Assembly (NCBI GenBank): GCA_010909165.1
Contig: MU008192.1
Span: 434,001 to 498,000, forward strand
DNA from: Anthoceros angustus
Taxonomy: Eukaryota; Streptophyta; Anthocerotopsida; Anthocerotales; Anthocerotaceae
Length of the DNA: 64,000 nucleotides
Direction of reading: 5' to 3'
The position numbers and the translations under genes were made by a program. Below are positions 10,769-20,834 of the stretch, one piece after another (position 1 is the first letter of the stretch; every line of letters begins with the position of its first letter). The notes beneath the pieces are model-generated. The model had not been told where the DNA came from. It saw only the letters and a program-made list of their open reading frames with translations, and searched no databases.

Positions 10769-13546
10769 TTAGAAGGTGCCACTGATAGCAAGAGCCCTGG
10801 GTTTGCTGAACTGCCGCCTTTCCCACAGTGCTGACTGCCGAGCTAGGCTGTTGCCTCCCAGGAGAACACATTGCAAACTGTCAGTCCCTTCATCCTGGTT
10901 TTGTGCAGATGAGTCCACACAGTGCGACATGTCTTCCTCTGAGACATCGTTTAGAAGGAGATGGCCTGAATGGAGTCCTGCTGGTTCCTGGTGGACGGGG
11001 CTCTCCCCACCTCTGTCTCGATCAGTTTCAGACACTTCTGGCTCGTTTGTGCCCTGTTCTGGCACACCTCCCAGGTGCGACCCGAACCTGTCGAAAGACG
11101 TCTTCCTACACCTGCTGAGACAGACATCTCTGTTGGGTTCTTGAAGTGCAGAACTGTTCTCCCCGGCAGCCTTCGATCTGTACAAGCCGAGAAGGGCTTT
11201 CCATCGTCCGTGCTTTACCTGTGGCACCAAGGGCACGGGAGCTTGTGGGGCCTGAGGACCTGAGAATGGGGCTTTTGGCTGTGCCCGGGCCTTCCTTGTA
11301 CCGGAGACTGCAGCAGACGAAGTATGGTGCAGTGAATTGGATGCTTCCGGTTTCTCAGAGACATCCGACCTCACATCACCTTCCCTGCTGCAGCGCGGCG
11401 CTCTTGCCCGCACCCTGCCAATGCAAGTGACCTCCGGAGATGTTGGTTCTTCTCTGCCGTTGTTGTTTTCCTCTGTTCCAGATTCGGTGGACACATCTGT
11501 GAGAGAGTATAGAGAACCCCAACCGTTCCCACCTCGTCGGTGGTCTCTAACTGGACTCCCAATGCCCCCCAGAAAACCCCATCTCTGGTCGTTAGTTCCT
11601 GCACCACCAAGACCTCGTCCCCTGTCAGCACCAGGACTTCCTACCAGCATTCCAGACCATCGTTCTCTCTCGTGAAGTGGACTTTCACCACCTGATCCTG
11701 CGGGTTTCTTCTTCCTCCTTATAGACTGCAAGACCCCAAAATGTCTTGCCTTGTTTTTTGTTTTCTCAGCCTTGGCCTCTCCGCCCAAGTTAGCAGGCCC
11801 AAGCCGATCCTCGAAACTGTGCTGCAAGGCTCCTCTTCCGGGGCTTACGAACCCAAAGAATCGTCCCTGAGTCTTCTCATTACCACTTCCTTGTGTGGAT
11901 CGATGCCTACCCACCGACGTCGCTCTGTGCAGAGTTCGAGCAGGCGTGGCCAAGAGCCCCGCGAAATATCTGCTTTTGCTCCTGGAGGTTCCAACAGAAT
12001 CAGAAGGCGCATCGAACACAGCTGGACTGGAATTAGCGCTTCTCACCCTTCTGCCTTGAGCATCACGGACGTCGTCGTCTCTCACCCGTTCCCCACTACC
12101 CAGCTCAGGTTTGCCATCTGAGATACCTCTTGAACCAAAGCTTACGTCCCTGCTTGGGCGAGTGGACTCCTGCCCCCATGTTGCAGCCAAGTACTCCCTC
12201 ATGTGGCCACTGAAGACCTTGCTGCCATCATTGAAGTAGCCACTGTCGAACATTGCACTGTCATAAGTCTGAGAATCAAAGTCATTCCCAGTGCTACTGG
12301 ACCTATCACTGGCCTTCTGCCGACTCTTGCTCCGAGCCTTGGATGAGAAGGCCTTCTTCAGAAACGTCAGCAGGTTAGGGCCCTTGAACTGGAAGTGATA
12401 CTGCTGCCGCTTGGTACCTTCAGAGGTGTCGGTCAGGACGGTATCCTGTGTCCCTAGCTTGGAGCTCAAGGTCTCACATATCACTCTCGCATGGTCCCTG
12501 CTACTGCACTTCATCAGCACAATTGGCCCCGTCTCACTGTCATCCATCACCCTCACTTGCAACCTAGGAAGGTTTGAATCGGTCAGAGCCGGATCCTCAA
12601 GATCTTCCATCAGCCTAGCCACCTTCTCTGCCAACTTGTAGTGGCTTGCTGATCCGTCCTTGGAAGAGCCCTTGTTGAAAGCCTTACTCGGCACCTGAAT
12701 TGAGTCCTCCTCAGGATAGGCAAGCAGCTCGGAAGAAGACATCCGTTCTCCCTCCCGACCGTCGTTGCTTCCATCACCGGTGGGCCCCTTCATCGAGGTC
12801 GCCGACTCCACAACGTAGATATCCTTCACTGCGACATTGGACTCCTCACCAGCAGCCGACGGCAAGGCCCTGCTGTCGCTCACACAAACGTTGTTCGAAC
12901 AGTCAGCTCCGCCATACCCTGCAACCGGGCCCTCCGTCCCTCCGACCTGCGCTGCATCAGGACGGGCAGTGAGCTCGAGAGGAGGTGACCCAGACACGAT
13001 CACAACCGCCTCCTCCTCGCTCTCCGTCTCCTGCACTTTCACCCGCTCCGCACCACGGTTGCCCAATTTCCCCCGCTGCTCGCCTCCATCCGCAGCCCGC
13101 CTGCCCTCCAGCGCAGCCTTCCTCTCCGTCCTCCTCACGTGCGCTTCAAGCTTGAATCGAAGCAAGGCAAGAGCCTCCTTCCTCCTCTCGTTCTCATCCC
13201 TCACCCGGGGCCTCTCCTTCCCGATCTCCTCCCTCTTCCGCTCCACGTCCTCCCTCCTAATGCTGCTAAGATCTCTATCCATCTTCATCCTCCCGTCCAT
13301 GACTCTCGTGCTGCGATCAGAGCCCACAATCTGGTCTCGAACATCCCTCTTCTGCAAATTTGGCTTCAGAACTTCAAGCATGACAGCCGAACCCGCGTCC
13401 CTCACAGCCTTCCCAGCATCCCTCCCCGGAGGCCTTGACGTCCCAGACCTGCTCCTCTCCATACCTCCATCCCGCACCCCACCTTCTCCAGCTTGCTTAG
13501 GGGCAGCCAACGGCTGCCGCTCCCCGTCCACCCTCACAGCCGTCAT
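10769..13546 (-). CDS. Large basic, Ser/Arg/Gly-rich protein of unknown function, about 925 aa
   Basis: One uninterrupted minus-strand exon. The frame opens further to 13684, but the first stretch is Gly-rich without clear coding quality, so I prefer ATG 13546 (MTAVRVDGERQPL). Seen in order: a charged coiled-coil-like stretch rich in Arg/Glu (REDVERKREEIGKERPRVRD and following, about residues 95-170), an acidic linker, a compact region with hydrophobic pattern (LPRLQVRVMDDSETGPIVLM followed by HARVICETLSSKLG and FQFKGPNLLTFLKKAF, about residues 320-410), then a long Ser/Arg/Gly-rich tail containing several RxxS sites. No catalytic motif, signal peptide or membrane segment. The compact middle with its flanking disorder suggests a plant-specific regulatory or scaffold protein, but I do not recognise it. 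The long plus-strand frames over the same DNA are its antisense shadows. Confidence 0.7.
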   Translation of the reverse strand: MTAVRVDGERQPLAAPKQAGEGGVRDGGMERSRSGTSRPPGRDAGKAVRDAGSAVMLEVLKPNLQKRDVRDQIVGSDRSTRVMDGRMKMDRDLSSIRREDVERKREEIGKERPRVRDENERRKEALALLRFKLEAHVRRTERKAALEGRRAADGGEQRGKLGNRGAERVKVQETESEEEAVVIVSGSPPLELTARPDAAQVGGTEGPVAGYGGADCSNNVCVSDSRALPSAAGEESNVAVKDIYVVESATSMKGPTGDGSNDGREGERMSSSELLAYPEEDSIQVPSKAFNKGSSKDGSASHYKLAEKVARLMEDLEDPALTDSNLPRLQVRVMDDSETGPIVLMKCSSRDHARVICETLSSKLGTQDTVLTDTSEGTKRQQYHFQFKGPNLLTFLKKAFSSKARSKSRQKASDRSSSTGNDFDSQTYDSAMFDSGYFNDGSKVFSGHMREYLAATWGQESTRPSRDVSFGSRGISDGKPELGSGERVRDDDVRDAQGRRVRSANSSPAVFDAPSDSVGTSRSKSRYFAGLLATPARTLHRATSVGRHRSTQGSGNEKTQGRFFGFVSPGRGALQHSFEDRLGPANLGGEAKAEKTKNKARHFGVLQSIRRKKKPAGSGGESPLHERERWSGMLVGSPGADRGRGLGGAGTNDQRWGFLGGIGSPVRDHRRGGNGWGSLYSLTDVSTESGTEENNNGREEPTSPEVTCIGRVRARAPRCSREGDVRSDVSEKPEASNSLHHTSSAAVSGTRKARAQPKAPFSGPQAPQAPVPLVPQVKHGRWKALLGLYRSKAAGENSSALQEPNRDVCLSRCRKTSFDRFGSHLGGVPEQGTNEPEVSETDRDRGGESPVHQEPAGLHSGHLLLNDVSEEDMSHCVDSSAQNQDEGTDSLQCVLLGGNSLARQSALWERRQFSKPRALAISGTF

Positions 13547-16079
13547 GATCTCTCTCTCCAACACCCACAAAAGCCTCTCACCCTCCCCTGCTACGAAATT
13601 CCTCTCAACACCTCCCTCCCATCCCAAACACACACCGACCCGACATCCCTCATCCTGCCTCCCAACGCCCCCTCCCCACACCACACAAGAAACCTCCCAG
13701 CCCCGGCTGCAGCGGTCAGAAAATCTGAGGCCTCAGAGACCAAATTGGCTGTCTCGAATTCTGCATATCTGCAAGGGCAGCAACACCACCTTCCCTCACC
13801 CTGACCTGATCCAACTAGCCTGAAGCAGCGACATAACTACCACTCAGACCTCAAACCAAATCGCCCGAATCACCATCTCCGGCACAAAGGACAGCAGGAC
13901 CACCGTACGAGTAGAAGTGAAAGAAGAAGAGCAGCCCTGTCCTGCCCTGCTGCCTGCCTGCCTGCCTGCCTGCCCTGTCCTTCACTGAAAGCTGAAGAGG
14001 CCGTGATTGCCTGAGCTCGGAGACGGGGCTGGAAACGCCAAGGCATTTAAAGCTTCTCCGGTCGGTCGTAGATCGGATTGCCTTGAGCCGTGGTCAGCAG
14101 GGTCGTGCGCGGATGCTGCTGTGCAACACGCTACAGACTACAGTGCAGCAACGAGCACAAATGTAAACATTACACACATTCCTTTTCTGCACCTACGGCT
14201 ACACCTCGTGGCCTTCACCTGCTCCAGCCCATGCAGCCGGAACTGAGCCTTCGTCAGTCAAACAGCGTATGACAGACTACTGGGGAATCGGCATGCGCCA
14301 GGCGGGGTGAAAACGAAACCGGAAACCCGAAACCCGAAACTCAAACCTAATCCACTACCTTGAATCAAACATTTAACTATTAGCAATTGCTATTTTTGAC
14401 GGCCCTGGCCAGCTTCCGGGATTCGAGCTCGGGATCTGCGCTTCCCAGGCGTCGCTTTTATCTGGGAAGCCTGCTTTTAGGAGGGAGACCATCTGTCCTG
14501 TATCGCTCGTCCTTGCCGAAGCGCGGTAACTATTCATATCAACAACATCCACATCGGTAAAACTGTACATACATACATACAGTATCCCTTCTCGCTCAGG
14601 TGCACGCCCGAGCAGCGCGCACAGCCGGGCAGGCGTCGGTCGTGCGACGGCGACCTGCGGTCAGGGCAGCACGTCGCGGTCGCGACCCGGTCACGGGAGG
14701 CGGAGGTAGGTGAGCAGGAATCGGGAAGCCAGACGCACCGTTGGCCCAATGCCAAGAGAGAGAGTAGTCGCTGCGCGCGACTTGACCTGACCGACTCTGC
14801 CAGTGGCCAGTGGCCAGTTGCGGGCCGCCCGGCCCACAGAGTATGTACGAATCACGATACGCAGGCCCCAAAGCTGTCCCAAAGGCCAGGCCGCCACAGT
14901 CCAAAAAGGGCTCTGGGACCGGGGCCAGCGGGCGCCGTCCTTTTCACCCAACCCACTTCCCATTTAATAACGCCCCACCGTCCGCCGGTCCGCGGCCGAC
15001 CCCTTGCTTTGATTAAATGCGTTTGAATTACGCGTGTATTTATGTGTGAAGAACCATAAACGGACGCCCAGGATTCCAGGACGGCGTTCCGCCTCGGTCC
15101 TCGGTAGGGAGCGCGGGAAACATGTAACGCGTTCCCCATTCTTCTTGCTTCTCATCGACTTGCTCCCATGCAGATCTTTCCATCAGCGGTCACTAAATCG
15201 TTGCGCGCACGAAGATATGTGCCCAGCTTTCCCTAAAATCTCACGCACTCTCTCCTGTCCCGGCCTCTTGTGGCTCCACGTAAGGTATTGTAGCCTTCGG
15301 TGAATCGAATCCACGTAAGGTCCGCTTTTGCAGTGTCCAAAAGGGCTGTGTCAGCATGCAAGACTTCGACCCCAGTTTCGATCGACCGATGATTTTATAA
15401 GGCCATGAAACTGGGCGCTGAGCGAAGTGTTTACGTTTAGCACTGGATGCTGGTTGCTGGAGCAGGAAGCGCCAATTGGAGCGCACAATTGAGGCAGGGG
15501 TGGGAGTACAGAATTGTATTAAATGCGGGGCTACGGACAGCGTGGATTTGTGCAGAGCACGAGGCGCTTGTGATAAGGTTGAAGGGTGAAGCCATGGCGC
15601 ATTCATGGCCCGGGCTGGAACTGGGTCCTGGTGTCTTTGCTAGACGTTCGTTGACTCGCTCCTCCATTTGCGGCTTCGGCTTGATTCTTCGACTACACAA
15701 ATATTCCGCGGAAACTAGGAACTCGCTTCATACTGCAAGTGCAGCACATGGTAAAGCAGGATATCAGGATGCATGTTCATTATTCAGGATTCTTGTGACC
15801 AGCATGTTGACACCGTTTTGATCTAAGTATGCGAAAGATTGGTGTAGAATTACTTCTTGTTCTGTTTAGACTTCCCTCTTGTCTCGAGACGCCCGACCGA
15901 CGTGCTTTATGGGTAGATACCAGTCATCAAAAGGAGAACTTGTGAAACCTTTTTATATGAGATGTGAGTATGCCAGATACTTTGGCTCTAGTGCGAAGTT
16001 CCTTTTTCTTCTTTTTTCAAGAAACTAGACTTTATAAGTAGGAAGTTACAAAATGTGTGCAGCACGTGCTGATTTGCAA
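13547..16079. other. Upstream region and gene-poor stretch
   Basis: Holds the likely 5' UTR and promoter of the minus-strand gene to its left, a TGCC microsatellite at 13949-13972, and a purine-rich degenerate repeat of GAAACC(C) at 14309-14345. 14420-14485 contains an 8-bp stem (CTTCCCAG/CTGGGAAG) near a Pol III B-box-like GAGCTCGAATCCCGG on the minus strand, possibly tRNA-derived. Open frames at 15241-15606 and 15447-15821 overlap on opposite strands and have no motifs. Confidence 0.45.
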
Positions 16080-16350
16080 GAGGGGGCATTATTGGACAAT
16101 TTGAAAGATGGTGTGCCTAAGCTACTTGCACCCACTTCATCTAAGCACCCTTCCTTATCAACTTGTAGCATGGTGTGCCTAAGCTGCTTGCACCCACTTC
16201 CTCTAAGCACCCCAACTTCCTCTAAGCACCCCAACTGGTAACATGGTATGCCTAAGTTAAGTTACTTGCACCCACTTCCTCTAAGCACCCCAACTGAACT
16301 CAGGATGCTTAGTAACGACATTCTTATAAATGTGTGTCCATGTGGCTGCC
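16080..16350 (+). repeat. Dispersed repeat family R1, copy C, internally expanded
   Basis: Shows the R1 landmarks (GTGTGCCTAAGCTACTTGCACC and a terminal AATGTGTGTCCATGTGGC), but the middle is expanded. The block CTTGCACCCACTTC(C/A)TCTAAGCACC recurs three times, with an extra TCCTCTAAGCACCCCAACT. This looks like local tandem amplification after insertion. It lacks the left GGACGGATTTCC part. Confidence 0.7.
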
Positions 16351-18060
16351 CACCAACGGGACAGCGAGCAAGGTGGGTCCCAAGTCGTCGAGAGGGGGCC
16401 ACAGTTGCAAGCCTGGAGAGAGCACGCCAGAGGCTGGACCAGGCATCGCAGTAGATAGAGAAAGAGGCTGGTGCGATTCGGAAAGCTTGGATGTAAGGCC
16501 GAGCCAAAAGCCATGAACCTGCTCCTTTCCTCGAGCAAGATGAAAACGGGCTCGAGCAGTCATAGGGGGATGGACGAATCCTGAAGAAGAACCAGCTACG
16601 CCTGCCAATATGGCTTCTCCATGAGGGAGGATTGAAGCCCGCGAAACCTAACCTCGGGGAGCGAAGCAAACCCAATATGCGCAAAGAGAGAGCCATATGA
16701 GACATAATAATTTATATGAGACTCATACTCCACAATCCTAAACGCGATTGGGTTGAGGAAAGAAATGCAAAATTTAATCTCCCTTATAATTTGCGCTAAA
16801 TGCATCGATCACGAGTTGAACCCGAATTCTATGCTTGGATGACTGTGTGCTTGGATGACACGAGTTCTACCTGTTGGAACCAGCTATACAGATGGACGGC
16901 TCCTCACCTTTATGCTATCTAAACTATAATCTGTGCGAACTGCGAAGCATCCTTTCCGCCCTCCATCCTCTGTGTGGTCCTTTCTGAGCTAAATAGAATT
17001 CTTTTTCTTCTTGTGTTGGGCGCAGCAATGGGAGGCAGCACAAAGGGCGTACCTTCCCCAACGACACACAAAGCGAAAACGCCACGGAATGTGCGTCCTT
17101 AGGGGAGTCATTGCGTATAAGGGTCATGCGTGTGGGGTTTCTCATGAACCAGCCTTTGGCCGACGGGGGTCCCGCGTCCTTAGAAACCATGTAGAGCTGG
17201 CAATCTTGGCCGCAATTGACCGATGGGTTTCTTGACAAGAGCCTGTTGCGAGCGTGTGGTACTGGAGTCCTCTGCAGGGTAACTCATAAGGTACGTCATC
17301 CTGTCAAGAAGCCGGACCGGCCAGCCAGCCAATCGAGGGCAAGGCAACTATGTAGGCACAGGCTCCTGAAAACTCTCATCAGGGCCCCCTCAGACTTCGT
17401 GTTGCTACTTGTCCATTGTGGGTATAAAGTGGTGGATTCCATGAATCCATGGAAGGTTTCAACTATCTATGCGGATTCTAAAAGCTTGAGCTCAAGATCA
17501 GGGAGTGCACGCCTCCTTGTCCTGCTTTTGTGTCGTAAATCTTTTACCACCCAAAGAGATGTGGCAACAGGAAAGAGGACTTTTGGGTACCACTGTAAGC
17601 ATCTGTTACGGTAGACTTCTCAAATCGCATGCTTAGCATCGTCAGTTCAGGAAACTTGCGAACTGGCCAATGGTATGGGTAGGTCAAATATGGGCCTTCT
17701 TGGTGGGTGCTAGGCAAAAATGCACACAAATCGATGGCGGATTCTACAAAGCTCAAACAACCATCAACGGCCGAACGCAGGCTTCATATGAAGTTGGCAC
17801 GGGTAGCAGGTAAGGAGATGGTAAGGAACGGCAACTTCCCTATCAAACCTCACGAGGCACCATTCTTCACTGTTCCCATACACAGGAAGACAAATCAATA
17901 TTTGGGTGGCTCGTCTCCATCGTCTTCACCTCGGTTGCGCACTTCCGGGACCCGCAGGTGCATTTCTTCGTGCTGTGGAAATACCATTTCCCGCGATAAG
18001 CTAGGCTTGACAGTTTTACACTCGCCTGCAGAACACTCACTGAACAGTAGGTTGTGAGGT
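16351..18060. other. Intergenic, no supported gene
   Basis: No family signature. 16,560-16,800 could be a decayed repeat end, but I find no matching partner in the window. The rightmost few hundred bases must contain the promoter of the DUF538 gene. An open frame from 17707 (Ser-rich) runs toward that gene without a convincing splice link. Confidence 0.4.
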
Positions 18061-18540
18061 ATGATCACCTCCCAGGTCCCAGTGAAGGAGGAACTAGAAG
18101 CTTCAAAACATGAAGGACGTCCCATCACGAAAGACGAATTGAGGAAGAGTGCTATTACCTGGACAGGCCACGAGGAGAGCTTAAAGATGGCAGCAGCTCT
18201 CATGGAAGAATTCCAGCTCCCCGGAGGCCTCTTGCCTTTGCAGGAAGTGGTGGAGCTTGGCTTCGAAAGGGCCACAGGCTACTTCTGGATTGTGCAGAAA
18301 AAAAGAGTTGAGCATCATTTTAAGGTTATTGGAAAGCTCGTGGCTTACGCCCCTGACATCAGTGGCTTTCTGGAAAAGCATCGCATCAAGAAAGTGTCTG
18401 GTGTCAAAGGCAAGGAGTTTCTGATCTGGGTACCTGTTGGAGACATCTCGCTGGATCCACCCTCAGGGAAGATCCACTTCAAGAGTCTTGCAGGTATCAC
18501 AAAGACCTTTCCCGTGGAAGCATTTGCTGTGGGACAGTGA
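18061..18540 (+). CDS. DUF538 domain protein, 159 aa
   Basis: Intronless, ATG 18061 to TGA 18538-18540. The length is normal for the cytosolic DUF538 family. The full domain is visible: an N-terminal charged helix, MEEFQLPGGLLPLQEVVELG (residues about 48-67), then TGYFWIVQKKRVEHHFKVIG, then IKKVSGVKGKEFLIWVPVGD and a closing IHFKSLAGITKTFPVEAF. No signal peptide is evident, unlike many secreted members. DUF538 proteins are plant-specific, stress-linked, and proposed to bind chlorophyll or lipids; the biochemical role is not settled. It converges on the membrane-protein gene ending at 18869, leaving about 330 bp for both 3' UTRs. Confidence 0.9.
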   Translation: MITSQVPVKEELEASKHEGRPITKDELRKSAITWTGHEESLKMAAALMEEFQLPGGLLPLQEVVELGFERATGYFWIVQKKRVEHHFKVIGKLVAYAPDISGFLEKHRIKKVSGVKGKEFLIWVPVGDISLDPPSGKIHFKSLAGITKTFPVEAFAVGQ

Positions 18541-18868
18541 CACCATGACAGGCTTTCCATCCATAGCAGTTCACGAGAAAGAGCCCTACCTTTGATTTTG
18601 ATGAAAGAATTATAGATGCACTTCCAACAGCAAAACTTGGTCTGATTCTGTTGGACGCCAGCAGCGAGGACATCTGAACCACTAAGTTGAAGTAATGTCA
18701 ATCTGAACTTGCAAGCAATGGATGAGGTGAATTTCCCTCGTTCCTAATAAATATTTTCTACACTAGTCTAAGCAAGATAGCGACACAGTCCCTTTTTCAC
18801 ACATTGCAACGGACTCTTTGTCGTCTTCTTCTCAACATGGAAAGCAGACGAGCTCCAACCCTTTCAAT

Positions 18869-20673
18869 TCACCACTCGGCGTGCACAGGAGCATTAGCAT
18901 ATAAATATACGGCGGTCAGGCACGGCATCCACAAGATTGAAATAGTTGACATCAGCCACCACGTTACCAAAATCATCTGTTGCACCCATTGCAAACCTTC
19001 AGTCGGAATCAGAACAATCTGGCAGACGAAGCTGATTCAGCCCTAGGCATAAAACACTCACACTCAGATATTGTCCGCACAAGGTCCAGATATTCAGGAA
19101 TAAGCTCCTTAAACAGTACACCCGCAGGATTCGCGTCTAGTATAAACAGAGCACCTGCATGCCAGTTTGAGAGCAAGGGGTAATGGAAAGACAGAAAGTA
19201 CAACAAGCATGACAGTTTCATACAAAGTTCTTATCAATACCTGGAGCAAGCCACTGTGCTGAGCCGGTTGCATTCGAAAAGCCAGGATAGGGAGCTAACC
19301 ACAGAATATTTCGAAGATCCATACTCTCATCAAAAGCCACAGTTGACCCTGATTCAGAGTAGCTAGTCAGAACTCCAGTGCAGCCTGACTTCGGGGTATC
19401 AATGACGACAAGCAGACAAAAAATAGTTCGATGCTCAAACTCAACTGCACATAGATTGCCTAACATGATAGAGCTAAATGCTCATACCTGTTTGGCAATA
19501 CCCAAGGTTGTAGGGAAAGTTCTTCTGATCTAAGGCTGGATATTCACGGGCATGAAACCTGCACAAGAATAGGTCTAGATTCATGTCAACCAGCTGTTCC
19601 GAAGAGCCTTCCGAAAAGCCTGCTTATTTCACAAGGCACTTACAGAATTCCCAGTCTTCCAGTGTCAAAAGCAAGAAAAACATGACCATGAAAAAGGTCA
19701 AAACGGCTTAATGATACATTGAAGCCGGCAGCTGGTGCAAGCACATTGATGGCCTGGAAGAGCGTTGCCATGTATGCATTCAGCTCCTGCAATGGTGAAG
19801 GAATCCCATGAGGTTCTTCTCACGGCTCAAAGGCTGCGAGCACCCAGAAAGGAGGAAATGCATAAAACTTACACTTTCATAAAACCTCAGGCCGTAGTCA
19901 TACTTGGTCAGCGAGCAACGGTTTGCGTACGATCCTTGTACATCTGGGATCTGCAAAGGAGATCATAGAGCCGCAAAGTCGGAAGTCAGGAGACCTAACT
20001 TGGGCTTCCCAAGCTTGCCAGATAGTGAGAAATCACTGGGAGCAGAAGTCACCGGAGGAGAGGATATTGCAGTGACAGTCTGTCAGGGAGAGGCACAAAC
20101 ATCAATTTTTTCAGGACTGAGAGCGGTCATAAAGGCTGATGGATCTCCTCCGAATTGCACTACTCTCCTGGCCAAGTCCATCACAGCTCTCGGAGGCCAT
20201 CGAATAAGGCGTTCCAGAACCCGATGAGATCCCTGTCTGGCCCTCATGGTGCCATAATGTTTTCCTACAGGATCCTTGAGTTTAGTCCACGGCAGATCCA
20301 ACCCATCTTCGTCAACGAACTCTGTCATAACCCGTCGTTGCAACGGGACGAGCAGACGGACACAGGATAACAGGTCCAAAGACCTTGAACTGTCTACAGA
20401 AGCTGCCAATTCTGCTCCGCTGAACAAAGCAATCAACTGGGATGTGCATTTTCTAGCAACCTCAGATTGCTGTGCAGAAGAAGACAACGTGGCAGAAGAC
20501 TTGGAAGCAGAGTATTGTTGTGCAACCCTTGGCAATCCAGGAATCTTTGGGACAGTGTTTCCTGGCGAGCGGACGGTCTGAAGGCGGGGTAACCATGCTT
20601 TGGTCGCTGCCTGTGCATCAAGAGGCAAACGGCAAGCAAGCAACATCACCAGGAGGATAGAAATCTGATGCAT
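18869..20673 (-). CDS. Predicted secreted or type I membrane protein of unknown function, seven exons
   Basis: Exons, all phase-consistent: 20673-20101, 19950-19873, 19786-19644, 19558-19488, 19444-19241, 19154-19062 and 18996-18869. It starts at ATG 20673 (MHQISILLVMLLACRLPL), a clear signal peptide ending near AQA. The ectodomain carries KYDYGLRFYES, LNAYMATLFQAINVLAPAAG, FDLFHGHVFLAFDTGRLGI, YCQTVEFEHRTIF and LRNILWLAPYPG. The last exon, reached from a strong GTGAGT donor, reads LVTWWLMSTISILWMPCL, a likely membrane anchor, then a short tail. A weaker alternative donor two nucleotides earlier gives an acidic tail ending at 18894. Intron 4 is only 43 nt (19487-19445). Motif density suggests a conserved plant protein, but I cannot name it. 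It is head-to-head with SUVR3. Confidence 0.75.
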
Positions 20674-20834
20674 ATTAGCAACTTCAGCGCATCCCAAGAC
20701 TCTGTGATCTGCGGCGCAGATGCTGGACGGGCTTATCAGTGCTGAGATCGTTTCCACCGATCCCTTTTCACCCAGAAAGCGCACTACTGCTTTTTAGGTT
20801 AGAGGCCATCGTTTCCAGCAAGTGCGTCCAGCCC
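20674..20834. promoter_or_regulatory. Putative bidirectional promoter
   Basis: Only 161 bp separate the two divergent start codons (membrane protein at 20673, SUVR3 at 20835). Both 5' UTRs and core promoters must fit here or overlap the coding regions. No obvious TATA box is visible. Shared regulation is inferred from geometry alone. Confidence 0.5.

Noticed and set aside
12837-13823. 328-codon plus-strand frame
   Set aside because: Ser/Pro/Leu-rich antisense shadow of the 925-aa gene.
15241-15821. Overlapping opposite-strand frames of about 120 codons
   Set aside because: Neither has motifs or splice support.
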